NCBI RefSeq assembly: GCF_900142035.1
Contig: NZ_FQZI01000007.1
Coordinates: 1 to 64,000, forward strand
Origin: Flavobacterium terrae
GTDB taxonomy: Bacteria; Bacteroidota; Bacteroidia; Flavobacteriales; Flavobacteriaceae
Length of the DNA: 64,000 bases
Reading direction: 5' to 3'
The notes under the pieces are model-generated. The model was not told the origin of the DNA and searched no databases. It saw only the letters and a program-made list of their open reading frames with translations. A program made the translations under genes and the position numbers. The stretch's first letter is position 1. The number at the start of each line of letters is the position of its first letter. Positions 35,979 to 44,826 of this stretch are shown here, piece by piece.

Positions 35979-37205
35979 ATGAAATCACTATATATAACTG
36001 TATTAATCTTATTTTTTAATTTTTCAGTACTGGCACAGGTTGATTCAACAAAAGTCGTAACGACACAAAAAGACACTACAAAATTAGCTTTGAATATGGA
36101 TGCAGTTTATGCACGTCCGTTTTTGAAATTAGGGAAACTTCCCATTTCCATAGGTGGTTATGTTGAAGCCAATACGAGTTATTTTGCTACTGATGGAGTC
36201 ACAGAAGGTATGTCTTTTCAGATGCCGAGAATGACATTATTTGTTTCATCCACCATCAGAAACCGAATTAAATTTTTATCGGAAATTGAGTTTGAAGAAG
36301 GCGGAAAAGAAATAAATATTGAATTTGCTTCGCTTGATGTGGAGTTACATCCACTATTCAATTTGCGTGGTGGTATTATTATGAACCCTATTGGCTCTTT
36401 CAACCAAAATCACGACGGTCCAAAATGGGAATTCATTGACCGTCCAATATCTTCAACAACCATAATCCCATCTACATGGAGTAATGTTGGTTTTGGTTTT
36501 TTCGGAAAGTATGCCAAAAATAATTTGGTTTGGGCGTATGAAGGTTATTTCTCCAATGGTTTTGATGATACGATTATATCGAATACCGAAAACAGAACAT
36601 GGCTTCCTGCTTCAAAAGAAAATAAAGAACGCTTTGAGGAAAGTTTTAACGGAGTACCATTGATTACCGCCAAGACTGCATTAAAACACAGAAAAATAGG
36701 TGAATTTGGTATTTCTTGGATGGGTGGTGTGTACAACAAATTTCAGGAAGACGGTATTCAAATTGACAAAAAACGTAGAGTGGACTTATTCGCATTGGAT
36801 TTTAACACAGTGCTCCCGAAACTAAAAACATACATCAATACGGAATGGGTTTGGGCTTATATAGATGTTCCTGACACCTATACTCAACAATTTGGCTCAA
36901 AACAAAAAGGGGGCTTTATCGATATTGTGCAACCCATTTTAAAGCGCGATGTATTGGGTTGGCAAAACAGCACACTTAATTTGGCTTTTAGAATGGAATA
37001 CACAGATTATAATGTTGGAACGTTTAAAGAAACTAACGAGAATATCCACGATGATGTAATGGCTATAACTCCGGGAATCAGTTTCAGACCCTCTTCACAA
37101 ACGGTTTTCAGAATGAATTACCGCTATATTTGGGAAACAGATATTTTTGGTAATGATCCTTCGAAGACAGCTGGGATTCAATTTGGGTTTTCCACTTATT
37201 TTTAG
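35979..37205 (+). CDS. Outer-membrane porin-like beta-barrel protein
   Basis: The ATG at 35979 follows the Rieske stop by one base. The 408-residue product has a signal peptide ending SVLAQ and alternating amphipathic strands ending in an aromatic residue (FGFSTYF), typical of outer-membrane barrels. Segments such as LRGGIIMNPIGSFNQNHDGP and MNYRYIWETD resemble phosphate-selective (OprO/P-like) porins of Bacteroidota. The substrate is unknown. Together with the heme and Rieske proteins it may form a surface redox or uptake unit. Confidence 0.78.
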   Translation: MKSLYITVLILFFNFSVLAQVDSTKVVTTQKDTTKLALNMDAVYARPFLKLGKLPISIGGYVEANTSYFATDGVTEGMSFQMPRMTLFVSSTIRNRIKFLSEIEFEEGGKEINIEFASLDVELHPLFNLRGGIIMNPIGSFNQNHDGPKWEFIDRPISSTTIIPSTWSNVGFGFFGKYAKNNLVWAYEGYFSNGFDDTIISNTENRTWLPASKENKERFEESFNGVPLITAKTALKHRKIGEFGISWMGGVYNKFQEDGIQIDKKRRVDLFALDFNTVLPKLKTYINTEWVWAYIDVPDTYTQQFGSKQKGGFIDIVQPILKRDVLGWQNSTLNLAFRMEYTDYNVGTFKETNENIHDDVMAITPGISFRPSSQTVFRMNYRYIWETDIFGNDPSKTAGIQFGFSTYF

Positions 37206-37210
37206 TCTGA

Positions 37211-37254
37211 TTTGCATGAAAATCACCCAAGATCAGAAAAGTTTTTCATGCAAA
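37211..37254. repeat. 12-bp perfect inverted repeat between convergent genes
   Basis: TTTGCATGAAAA (37211-37222) and TTTTCATGCAAA (37243-37254) flank a 20-base loop. It sits between the porin stop and the MerC-like stop. It lacks a T tract, so it may be a weak bidirectional terminator or a protein-binding site. Confidence 0.6.
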
Positions 37255-37288
37255 TTAACTATGTTTTTCCCATGACTAATAAATTTTG

Positions 37289-37897
37289 CTAGCAACAATC
37301 TCCGTCTGCTTGTATGGGTGGACATTTTACAGTTCCGTAACTGCAATAAACGCAACAATCACCCTGTTTCGGTTTTAATACTGTTTTGCATTTTTCACAT
37401 TCGTAAAAATACTGACATGCATCAGTAGGCATCATTTCTTCCTTTTTATGCCCGCAATTGGGACAAGTAATCGTAGATTTTAATTCAACCTCTTTTCCTC
37501 CATACGAAATACAGGTATTACAATTACCCTGAACTTTATTTTGATAATAATTTGCTATTGTAGCAATAAAAAGCCCAAGCATACCAGAATAAATTAAATA
37601 GACTGCATTTTCCGATTTACTAAAATAATATGCGAAGAATATTAATATTCCACTTGGTATTGCTATTAATAAAGGATACACGCAACGATGTTTACGGTAA
37701 GAAATGATTAAGCCAACAATTGAAATTAAAACCATTGCTTGAAAAATCCACATCGTCCATCCACCAAATAATTCAAAGCTGCCGAGTCCAAGAGCTGAAG
37801 CACCAAATGCAAATAGCGGAAAACAGCAAGGCGAAAATAGTGCTGTGAAGAAAAGTCCAATCGTACCTAATTTATCAATGTTATTAATTATTTTCAT
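37289..37897 (-). CDS. MerC-like membrane protein fused to a GDCCVxC cysteine domain
   Basis: The 202-residue protein has an N-terminal MerC-type region with about four membrane helices and the metal-binding pair SPCCFPLF (residue 22 onward). Next comes a zinc-ribbon-like middle (CNTC, CPNCGHKKEEM, CEKC). The C-terminal GDCCVYCSYGTVKCPPIQ motif names the GDCCVxC domain family. MerC proteins move mercuric ions across the inner membrane. Whether this fusion handles Hg, Cu or another soft metal is unknown. It is the last gene of the minus-strand copper cluster, 14 bp after copA. Confidence 0.82.
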   Translation of the reverse strand: MKIINNIDKLGTIGLFFTALFSPCCFPLFAFGASALGLGSFELFGGWTMWIFQAMVLISIVGLIISYRKHRCVYPLLIAIPSGILIFFAYYFSKSENAVYLIYSGMLGLFIATIANYYQNKVQGNCNTCISYGGKEVELKSTITCPNCGHKKEEMMPTDACQYFYECEKCKTVLKPKQGDCCVYCSYGTVKCPPIQADGDCC

Positions 37898-37911
37898 TTT
37901 TGTTTTTGTTT

Positions 37912-40446
37912 TTAAATTTTTAAATTTCGTAATCTCAGGGCATTTGCAATTACTGATACAGAACTAAAAGACATTGCTAATGCGGCAATCATGGGTGATA
38001 ATAAAATTCCGAATGTCGGATATAAAACGCCTGCTGCAATAGGTACTCCCAATACATTGTATATAAAAGCAAAGAATAAATTTTGCTTGATGTTTTTCAT
38101 CACGGAATGGCTTAGATTTTTAGCCTTTACGATTCCCTGCAAATCACCTTTTACTAATGTAATTTTAGCACTCTCTATGGCTACATCGGTTCCGGTTCCC
38201 ATTGCAATTCCTATATCGGATTGCGCTAAGGCTGGTGCGTCGTTTATTCCGTCGCCTGCCATTGCAACAATTTTGCCTTCGGATTGTAATCGCTTAATTT
38301 CTTTAAGTTTATCTTCTGGTAAACAACCGGCTTTGAAAGAACTTAAATGCAGTATATCGGCTACAGCTTTAGCAGTATTAGCATTATCGCCTGTAAGCAT
38401 AATTACCTCGACTCCTTGGCGCATTAGTTCTTTAATCGCTGCTGCACTAGATGATTTAATAGCATCGGTAATCGATACAAAACCGACTGCTATATTATCC
38501 ACTGCTATATAGGATACTGTTTTTCCTAGTTTTTGTTCGGTTATAATTCGATTTTCTATGTCATCCGAAACAACTACATTCACTTGCTCCATTAGCTTTT
38601 TATTTCCTAATGCTACTATTTTACTGTTTACTGTACCAACAACTCCTTTTCCAGTAACATTTTCAAAATCTTTAACCTCGATCAAAGAAGTGTTTTTTGT
38701 TTTAGCGTAATTTACAACGGCCTGTGCCAATGGATGTTCGCTATATTGATTTAAAGAAGCAATATTTTGCAATAAACTATTTTCGTCACTATTAGATGCA
38801 TAAATTTTTTCTACTGATGGTTTTCCTTCAGTAATAGTCCCAGTTTTATCGGTTATTAAAACATCAACTTTGTTCATGTTTTCTAACGCTTCTGCATTTT
38901 TTATCAAAACACCTGATTGTGCTCCCTTACCTACCCCAACCATTACTGACATTGGCGTTGCTAGTCCTAAAGCACAAGGACACGCAATAATTAAGACTGC
39001 AACCGCATTGATGAAACCGTAAACTAATGCCGGATCAGGTCCGAATTTTGCCCAAACGAAAAATGTTAGTACTGCAATAATTACCACAATGGGGACAAAG
39101 TATTTTGAAATACTATCGGCTAATTTTTGGATTGGTGCTCTTGAGCGACTCGCATCATTAACCATTTTAATAATTTGCGACAATAGTGTTTCTGAACCAA
39201 CTTTCTCGGCAACCATTACAAAAGATCTATTTCCGTTTATAGTACCGGAAGTTACCTCGTCTCCAGTTTTTTTATCTACCGGTATGGGCTCTCCGGTAAT
39301 CATAGATTCATCAATAGTACTTGTGCCCTCCATGATTTTCCCATCAACAGGAATTTTGTCTCCGGGTTTTACACGTAATAAATCCCCTTTCTTAATATCA
39401 TGAATGGAAATGACTTTATCCTTTCCGTTTTCCACTAAAGTTGCTTCTGTGGGCGCCAGTTTCAATAACTCTTTTATCGCACCGCTGGTTTGGCTGTGCG
39501 CTCTAGCTTCTAATAGTTGTCCCAACAAGACCAACGTGATAATTACTGTTGCTGCTTCGAAATAAAGATGAATAGTTCCGTGTTCGGTTTTAAATTCTTC
39601 CGGGAAAACATTCGGAAACAACATCCCTACAATACTAAACACAAAAGCTACTCCGGTTCCTATTCCAATCAGCGTGAACATATTCAAATTCCATGTGATT
39701 ATTGATTTCCATGCACGGGTAAAAAACATCCAACCTGCATAGAATACAACCGGAATCGAAAGCAGAAATTGCACCCAGTTCCACTTGCTGCTGTCCATTA
39801 TCTGAAACAACGGGTTGTTATGCAGCATTTCCATCATGGCGATAATGAAAATCGGAACCGTACAAAGCGTGGCAATCTTCATTTTTTTCAGCAAATCCAG
39901 ATAGGTTCTGTTTTCTTCAGTATCCGTTGGTTCCATCGGAACCAAATCCATTCCGCAAATAGGACAAGAACCTGGCCCCTCTTTAATAACTTCGGGATGC
40001 ATCGGACAGGTATACATTTTTGGGATGGTATCCAATTCAACCAATTTTTCCAGATTCATTCCACAAACCGGACAATTACCTGGTTTGTCATAAGTTTTAT
40101 CTCCTTCGCAATGCATCGGACAATAATATTTCCCTTTGGTATTTCCGGAAACTGCCATTGTCATTTTGGAATGATGAGTATGGTGTTCAAGAGATACTTT
40201 TTCTCTCGCGGCTTCGGATGTTTGATGGTTATGAGCTAAATTGCTCATAGTTATGGTGTAGTTACCGGCAATTGCAAGCGCTTGCTGAAGCTGTTCCGTC
40301 GGTATGTGCTTTTCCATAGTTATAGTGGCTATCGGTGGGTTTAAGGAAACTGTAGCTTCAACCCCATCAATAGTATTTAATGCATTTTCTACTTTTGACT
40401 TGCAGTTATCACATGTCATGCCAGCTATATTATACGTATGTGTCAT
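37912..40446 (-). CDS. copA: Copper-exporting P1B-type ATPase with HMA and two heavy-metal-binding domains
   Basis: This 844-residue inner-membrane Cu(I) exporter has an N-terminal HMA domain (GMTCDNC, Cys11 and Cys14). Two YHS-like heavy-metal-binding domains follow (YYCPMHCEG...CPVCGMNL and YTCPMHPEV...CPICGMDL), then the P1B core. The transport motif is [11 protein letters not shown]. The phosphorylated Asp533 lies in [10 protein letters not shown], with HPLAQA and [12 protein letters not shown] present. The CPC plus GLATP sequence favours Cu+/Ag+. It lies within a Cus-type cluster on the same strand. Confidence 0.95.
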   Translation of the reverse strand: MTHTYNIAGMTCDNCKSKVENALNTIDGVEATVSLNPPIATITMEKHIPTEQLQQALAIAGNYTITMSNLAHNHQTSEAAREKVSLEHHTHHSKMTMAVSGNTKGKYYCPMHCEGDKTYDKPGNCPVCGMNLEKLVELDTIPKMYTCPMHPEVIKEGPGSCPICGMDLVPMEPTDTEENRTYLDLLKKMKIATLCTVPIFIIAMMEMLHNNPLFQIMDSSKWNWVQFLLSIPVVFYAGWMFFTRAWKSIITWNLNMFTLIGIGTGVAFVFSIVGMLFPNVFPEEFKTEHGTIHLYFEAATVIITLVLLGQLLEARAHSQTSGAIKELLKLAPTEATLVENGKDKVISIHDIKKGDLLRVKPGDKIPVDGKIMEGTSTIDESMITGEPIPVDKKTGDEVTSGTINGNRSFVMVAEKVGSETLLSQIIKMVNDASRSRAPIQKLADSISKYFVPIVVIIAVLTFFVWAKFGPDPALVYGFINAVAVLIIACPCALGLATPMSVMVGVGKGAQSGVLIKNAEALENMNKVDVLITDKTGTITEGKPSVEKIYASNSDENSLLQNIASLNQYSEHPLAQAVVNYAKTKNTSLIEVKDFENVTGKGVVGTVNSKIVALGNKKLMEQVNVVVSDDIENRIITEQKLGKTVSYIAVDNIAVGFVSITDAIKSSSAAAIKELMRQGVEVIMLTGDNANTAKAVADILHLSSFKAGCLPEDKLKEIKRLQSEGKIVAMAGDGINDAPALAQSDIGIAMGTGTDVAIESAKITLVKGDLQGIVKAKNLSHSVMKNIKQNLFFAFIYNVLGVPIAAGVLYPTFGILLSPMIAALAMSFSSVSVIANALRLRNLKI

Positions 40447-40519
40447 CAGTTTAATTGTTTAAAATAATGGGATTTATAAATTATTGGATAGCTTTAGTAA
40501 TGTTTATTTTTTTTCATCA

Positions 40520-41074
40520 TTAAAGATTTTTCAAAATAAAATCTACCCTTTCTTCAGCCGATAGAACCGGAACATGAACTACCGGAAAGGGTAAGGATTC
40601 GTAAACTTCGGTAATTAACTCATGAATTTTTTTTTGTGCCTGTTCATCTTCACTTCGGGCATAATCATTTTTTAATGGAAGGGAATCCAGAATAAAAATC
40701 TTTTTATAAGAAACCATTTGTAGTGCTTTAGCTAACTTTTCATCTACCGATAGGTTTAAAAAACGATAGTAGGCAAGAGCGTCCGGAATTGCTCTATCAA
40801 GAAATACCTGAACGTTTGGTGCAATTTCATTTTCTTGTTCAATCTGCATATCCAAAACTCCCAATTGGAATTCTCTTTGGTTTTTTCTTGCTTCTTCAAC
40901 TGTTCTTCCCTTTAGTCGTTGCGTGTCTAAATAATGTCTCGCATGCTCAAAAGTTGTTATGTACCCTCTTTCTTTCAGTAAATTGACAGTGGTGGTTTTA
41001 CCCGAGCTTGGACCACCTGTAATGACATACCAATTTGTTTTTCTTTGCGGAGTATTTATAATATTAGTTTCCAT
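40520..41074 (-). CDS. P-loop ATPase (AAA_28-like)
   Basis: The 184-residue cytoplasmic protein has a Walker A motif GGPSSGKTTTVN (residues 20-31). LDRAIPDALAYYRF may be the Walker B region or nucleotide lid, with a charged helical remainder. It resembles AAA_28/NadR-type nucleotide-binding domains, which phosphorylate or hydrolyse small substrates. Its place inside a copper-efflux cluster is odd, because no metal-binding motif is visible. The function is unknown. Confidence 0.78.
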   Translation of the reverse strand: METNIINTPQRKTNWYVITGGPSSGKTTTVNLLKERGYITTFEHARHYLDTQRLKGRTVEEARKNQREFQLGVLDMQIEQENEIAPNVQVFLDRAIPDALAYYRFLNLSVDEKLAKALQMVSYKKIFILDSLPLKNDYARSEDEQAQKKIHELITEVYESLPFPVVHVPVLSAEERVDFILKNL

Positions 41075-41102
41075 AGTTTCATTTTGGATTCTTACAAAAG
41101 AC

Positions 41103-42323
41103 CTACATCTTCATTCCTTCCATTGGGTCAGTCCCTTTTCGGAATTTATATTCGCTATTTATGGCATAAGCCCCAGTAATTACAATCTTTTTTGAAACAT
41201 CAATCTCTGATTTAATTTCAATCAGTCCATTGCTTTCTATCCCTGTCTCCACCATAAGGTTTTCGAATATCCCCGGACTTTTTTCAATCCAAATGTAAGA
41301 GGCATTTTCTTCTCGGATAACCGCATCTACCGGAATAAAAATCCCTTTTTTAATTGATTGGTTTAACTTAACCATTGCCTGCATTCCGGGTTTCAATTCC
41401 AAATTTTTATTTGGCACTTGCAATCGGATTAAAAGCAGTCGGGTATCCGGATTGATTTCGGGATTGATGAAAGAAACTTTCGCGTTCATTGTTTTATCGG
41501 GGAAATCGGTAAAAGAAACTTTGGCATTTTGTCCAAGGCTAACATTTTTTGAATAGTTCACGTTTACTTGTGCTTCGAGCCAAAGATTACTTAAATCAGC
41601 CAATTTTATTATAGGGGAACCTTCCATCATATAAGTTCCTTCTGTGGCTATTATTTCTGAAATATAACCACTTGTTGTGCTGTAAAAAGTTGTATACGGT
41701 GAAATTACCTTGCTGTTTCTTATGTTCTCGATTTGTGCATTCGACAATCCGAAGAACAAAAGTTTTTGTTTGGCCGCATTTAGCATATTTTGAGCATTTT
41801 TCCCAAAATCACCCGGCATGGAAAGTTGTTTGTAAGCCGTAAAATAATCCTGCTTGGCTATGGCGATATCTTCACTGTATAAAGAATACAAAGCATCATT
41901 TTTACGCACATATCCCCCAATCGTTTTAAAATAAAGCTTTTCAATTCGTCCCATTGCTCTTGCTGAAATGGTATTGATTTTTTCTTGGTTAATGGTTAAA
42001 ACTCCCGTATAGCTTTGTTCTAAGCTGTTTTGCGTTGCTGCAATAGTTTGCGTGGTAATGTTTCCCAGTTGTATTTGTTGTTTGCTTAAACTTATTTCAT
42101 TTGCTTCTGTATCGTTGTTTTTTATTGGTGTTAAAGGCATGTGACAAATAGGGCATTTTCCCGGTTTGTCTTCCTTTATTTGTGGATCCATGGAACACGT
42201 GTAGAAAGTAGTTTCTTTCCCCATATCATGTCCTGAATGGTCTTCTTTGTTTTTAGTAGTACATGCAATTACCATCATGAATACTAATAGTACTGTAATA
42301 CTGCGGTTTATCATCTTTTTCAT
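41103..42323 (-). CDS. CusB-like RND adaptor lipoprotein with heavy-metal-binding domain
   Basis: The 406-residue protein has a lipobox (VIACTTK) and an N-terminal heavy-metal-binding domain (FYTCSMDPQI...CPICHMPL). This is followed by the lipoyl/coiled-coil/beta-barrel order of membrane-fusion proteins (GRIEKLYFKTIGGYVRKNDA, YISEIIATEGTYMMEGSP). CusB proteins take up Cu(I)/Ag(I) in the periplasm and switch on the CusA pump. It is one of two adjacent CusB-like genes, with 2 bp between them, suggesting a hetero-adaptor or a duplicated gene that diverged. A weakly conserved C-terminus ends DPMEGMKM, a methionine-rich tail that may bind Cu. Confidence 0.9.
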   Translation of the reverse strand: MKKMINRSITVLLVFMMVIACTTKNKEDHSGHDMGKETTFYTCSMDPQIKEDKPGKCPICHMPLTPIKNNDTEANEISLSKQQIQLGNITTQTIAATQNSLEQSYTGVLTINQEKINTISARAMGRIEKLYFKTIGGYVRKNDALYSLYSEDIAIAKQDYFTAYKQLSMPGDFGKNAQNMLNAAKQKLLFFGLSNAQIENIRNSKVISPYTTFYSTTSGYISEIIATEGTYMMEGSPIIKLADLSNLWLEAQVNVNYSKNVSLGQNAKVSFTDFPDKTMNAKVSFINPEINPDTRLLLIRLQVPNKNLELKPGMQAMVKLNQSIKKGIFIPVDAVIREENASYIWIEKSPGIFENLMVETGIESNGLIEIKSEIDVSKKIVITGAYAINSEYKFRKGTDPMEGMKM

Positions 42324-42325
42324 TC

Positions 42326-43570
42326 TTACTCGGTTTTAATGAAGCTTTCACTGTCTATTAAATACTGTGCATTTTTAGCTATAGTATCTTTAATGGAAAT
42401 TCCGTTGATGACTTGAATATAATCTCCCATTTCAATTCCCGTTTTTATTTCTTTTGCCTTAAAGCCGTTATTCATTTTTATAAAAACTATTTTCTTGTTA
42501 CCAATGCTGACGAATGCCTGTTTTTGTAACCAAGTCGCTTTAATCGGGTTAGTTTTTACGCTACCCTGCAAACGTAAACCAATAGGTAGTTTTAATTTAG
42601 CATTATTTAAATACACCCGAATCCTATTGGATTTATCAGATGCGTTAAACTGCGTTTCTATGAAATTTATATTTGCATTGATGCTGTTATTTTCATCTAA
42701 TTCTGTAGTAATGGTAATGGGTTGATTCATTTTTAGTAATCCGTTATATCCTTGTAAAACATTAAAAACACCCCATACTTTATCGGTATTCACTAATTTA
42801 AAAACAGTTTCGCCCTTTTTTATATAGTTTCCTTCCTTCACATTTAGTATTTCGGAAGTAGCACTTGCGTTTGACATTGTATTACTATTGACCTCCATTG
42901 TTTCCGTCGCGTCAATTATGCCATAAGCAGGGCTATAAATTGAAATTACGGGATTTGCCCGTTTTGTTGCCATTAAGGAATTAATATGATTACCGCTCAT
43001 TCCGTAGAGCATTAATTTTTGTTTTGAAGCTTCAACAATGGAAGTATTAGCAGCATCATTTGAAATTAAATAAATGAAATTTTGCTGTTCCGTAAGTAAT
43101 TCGGGGCTGTATAAATCAAACAGTTTTTGACCTTTAGTGACCTTTTGGTATTTGTAATTCACATACATTTTTTCAATTCTTCCACTTATTCTTGCCGCGA
43201 TGTTTACGGAGGAATTTGGATCGTATGCCACAAGCCCAGGTAAATTAATTACATTGCTTATCGTTGTATCTTTTGCCATTGTGGTTTGATAATTTCCAAC
43301 AATAAAATTATCCGTTGGCTTTAAAACATTTTCGATTGAATTGTTTTCTTCTGTATGATTGTTTGTAATCTTTTTTACTAAAGTCATACCGCAAATAGGA
43401 CAATTTCCCGGTTTATCCCGAATAATTTCCGGATGCATCGAACAGGTATAAACCACTGCTTGTTGTTCGTGACTGGAATGGTTATCCGATTTGGTTGCAA
43501 AATAATAGACTGCAAACCCAATCGTTACAATCGCAATGGTTATTAAGCTGTATTTTAAATATCTGTTCAT
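42326..43570 (-). CDS. CusB-like RND adaptor with heavy-metal-binding domain
   Basis: The 414-residue protein is anchored by an N-terminal hydrophobic helix (YSLITIAIVTIGFAVYYFAT). It carries the heavy-metal-binding motif YTCSMHPEI...CPICGMTL near residues 41-66, then adaptor domains (GRIEKMYVNYKYQKVTKGQK). It lies 2 bp after the CusC-like gene's stop on the transcript and directly before the second adaptor. It should act as the periplasmic adaptor of the split CusA pump. Confidence 0.9.
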   Translation of the reverse strand: MNRYLKYSLITIAIVTIGFAVYYFATKSDNHSSHEQQAVVYTCSMHPEIIRDKPGNCPICGMTLVKKITNNHTEENNSIENVLKPTDNFIVGNYQTTMAKDTTISNVINLPGLVAYDPNSSVNIAARISGRIEKMYVNYKYQKVTKGQKLFDLYSPELLTEQQNFIYLISNDAANTSIVEASKQKLMLYGMSGNHINSLMATKRANPVISIYSPAYGIIDATETMEVNSNTMSNASATSEILNVKEGNYIKKGETVFKLVNTDKVWGVFNVLQGYNGLLKMNQPITITTELDENNSINANINFIETQFNASDKSNRIRVYLNNAKLKLPIGLRLQGSVKTNPIKATWLQKQAFVSIGNKKIVFIKMNNGFKAKEIKTGIEMGDYIQVINGISIKDTIAKNAQYLIDSESFIKTE

Positions 43571-43572
43571 AA

Positions 43573-44826
43573 TTATTTCGTTTCCAGTTGTTTTTCAATT
43601 TCAACCTGTGTTGCCAAAATAGCTTGTAATTTATCTAACGAATCCATCTGTGCCATATTTAACGCTTCCCAGGCATCGAGTACAACAAACAAATCTCCCG
43701 TATTATTTTGCCAGGCAATAATGGCAGTATCGTAGTTTTTACGCAAGGCCGGAATAATATTTTTTTCAGCTATATCATATTGTTTTTTAAGATTTGTCAG
43801 TTCCGTTTGCATTCCTGAAATCATTCCCGACGCTTCATTCAGTATCATTTGTTTTTGCCAATTAAGACTTTCATTTTTAATTTGAAAACTACTAATGTTG
43901 GCTTTGTTCATTTTGGTTGACCAAGGCATTGGAATGGTAACCATTCCCATTAAAGAGAATTGCTGGGGTTGCTGTCCAAAAGCAAACATATGGTCGTATT
44001 TAACTCCAAACTCCGGCAAAAACTTTGTCTTTTCGGCTTCTATTTTCAGTTGATTTAACGCCATTGTTTTTTCAATAGCTTTAATGTCACTTCTGTTTTG
44101 GGAAAGCAGCGTTGTATCGGTCTTTATCAGATTAAAATCGGTTAATTTATATGCCGAATCAATATCAAATGGGGTATTTTTATCCCTTGCCATCAGCATA
44201 TTAAGCATAATTCGTTTTTGTGCTATGTCATTTTGCAGCATGACAATCATACTTTGTAATACACTGTATTGAGATTTTGCTTTGTAATATGTTGGTAGTT
44301 TGTCCATGTTATATTGATAGCGTATCTCCATACTTTTAATCATGTAGTCCAAAAGCAATAAATTATCATTGGCAATTTTTATTTTCTTATTCAGTACAAT
44401 CCATTGGTAGTAATTTGTTTTTGCCAAAGCATTGAGCTGATTAATCGTATAATTTTTGTTTTCCTTTTCCACGGAAGACATTGCGTTCATATACTTAAAA
44501 TCGGCATTCAGCTTTCTGGAATTCGGTATCATTTGCGTGATTCCCAACATATAAGACCCCATTCCGGGTGACATTTCATCAGCCTTCCACATTTTAGAAT
44601 TGTAAGGTGTCATGAAAAAACCTGTTTCGACCTGTGGTGGCATCCAGCTTTTAGCACCTTTTGCAGCTGTATCCATACTTTGGATATCAGCGTCATACAT
44701 TTTTAATTGCGGATTGTCAGTTTCTATTTTCTTCAAAACTTCATCCAACGAAAGTGTTTGAGCCCTACTTGAAGTGAGGCTTAAAATCAAACAACCTATT
44801 ACGATATAATACTTATTCTTTAGCAT
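43573..44826 (-). CDS. CusC-like TolC family outer-membrane efflux protein
   Basis: The 417-residue protein has a signal peptide ending TSSRAQ and TolC-type coiled-coil repeats (NALAKTNYYQWIVLNKKIKI, ITQMIPNSRKLNADF). It has several methionine-rich stretches (MLMARDKN, FSLMGMVTIPMPW) of the kind seen in Cu/Ag efflux ducts. Its start overlaps the end of the CusA C-terminal gene by 14 bp, indicating coupled translation. It forms the outer-membrane channel of the Cus complex. Confidence 0.9.
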   Translation of the reverse strand: MLKNKYYIVIGCLILSLTSSRAQTLSLDEVLKKIETDNPQLKMYDADIQSMDTAAKGAKSWMPPQVETGFFMTPYNSKMWKADEMSPGMGSYMLGITQMIPNSRKLNADFKYMNAMSSVEKENKNYTINQLNALAKTNYYQWIVLNKKIKIANDNLLLLDYMIKSMEIRYQYNMDKLPTYYKAKSQYSVLQSMIVMLQNDIAQKRIMLNMLMARDKNTPFDIDSAYKLTDFNLIKTDTTLLSQNRSDIKAIEKTMALNQLKIEAEKTKFLPEFGVKYDHMFAFGQQPQQFSLMGMVTIPMPWSTKMNKANISSFQIKNESLNWQKQMILNEASGMISGMQTELTNLKKQYDIAEKNIIPALRKNYDTAIIAWQNNTGDLFVVLDAWEALNMAQMDSLDKLQAILATQVEIEKQLETK

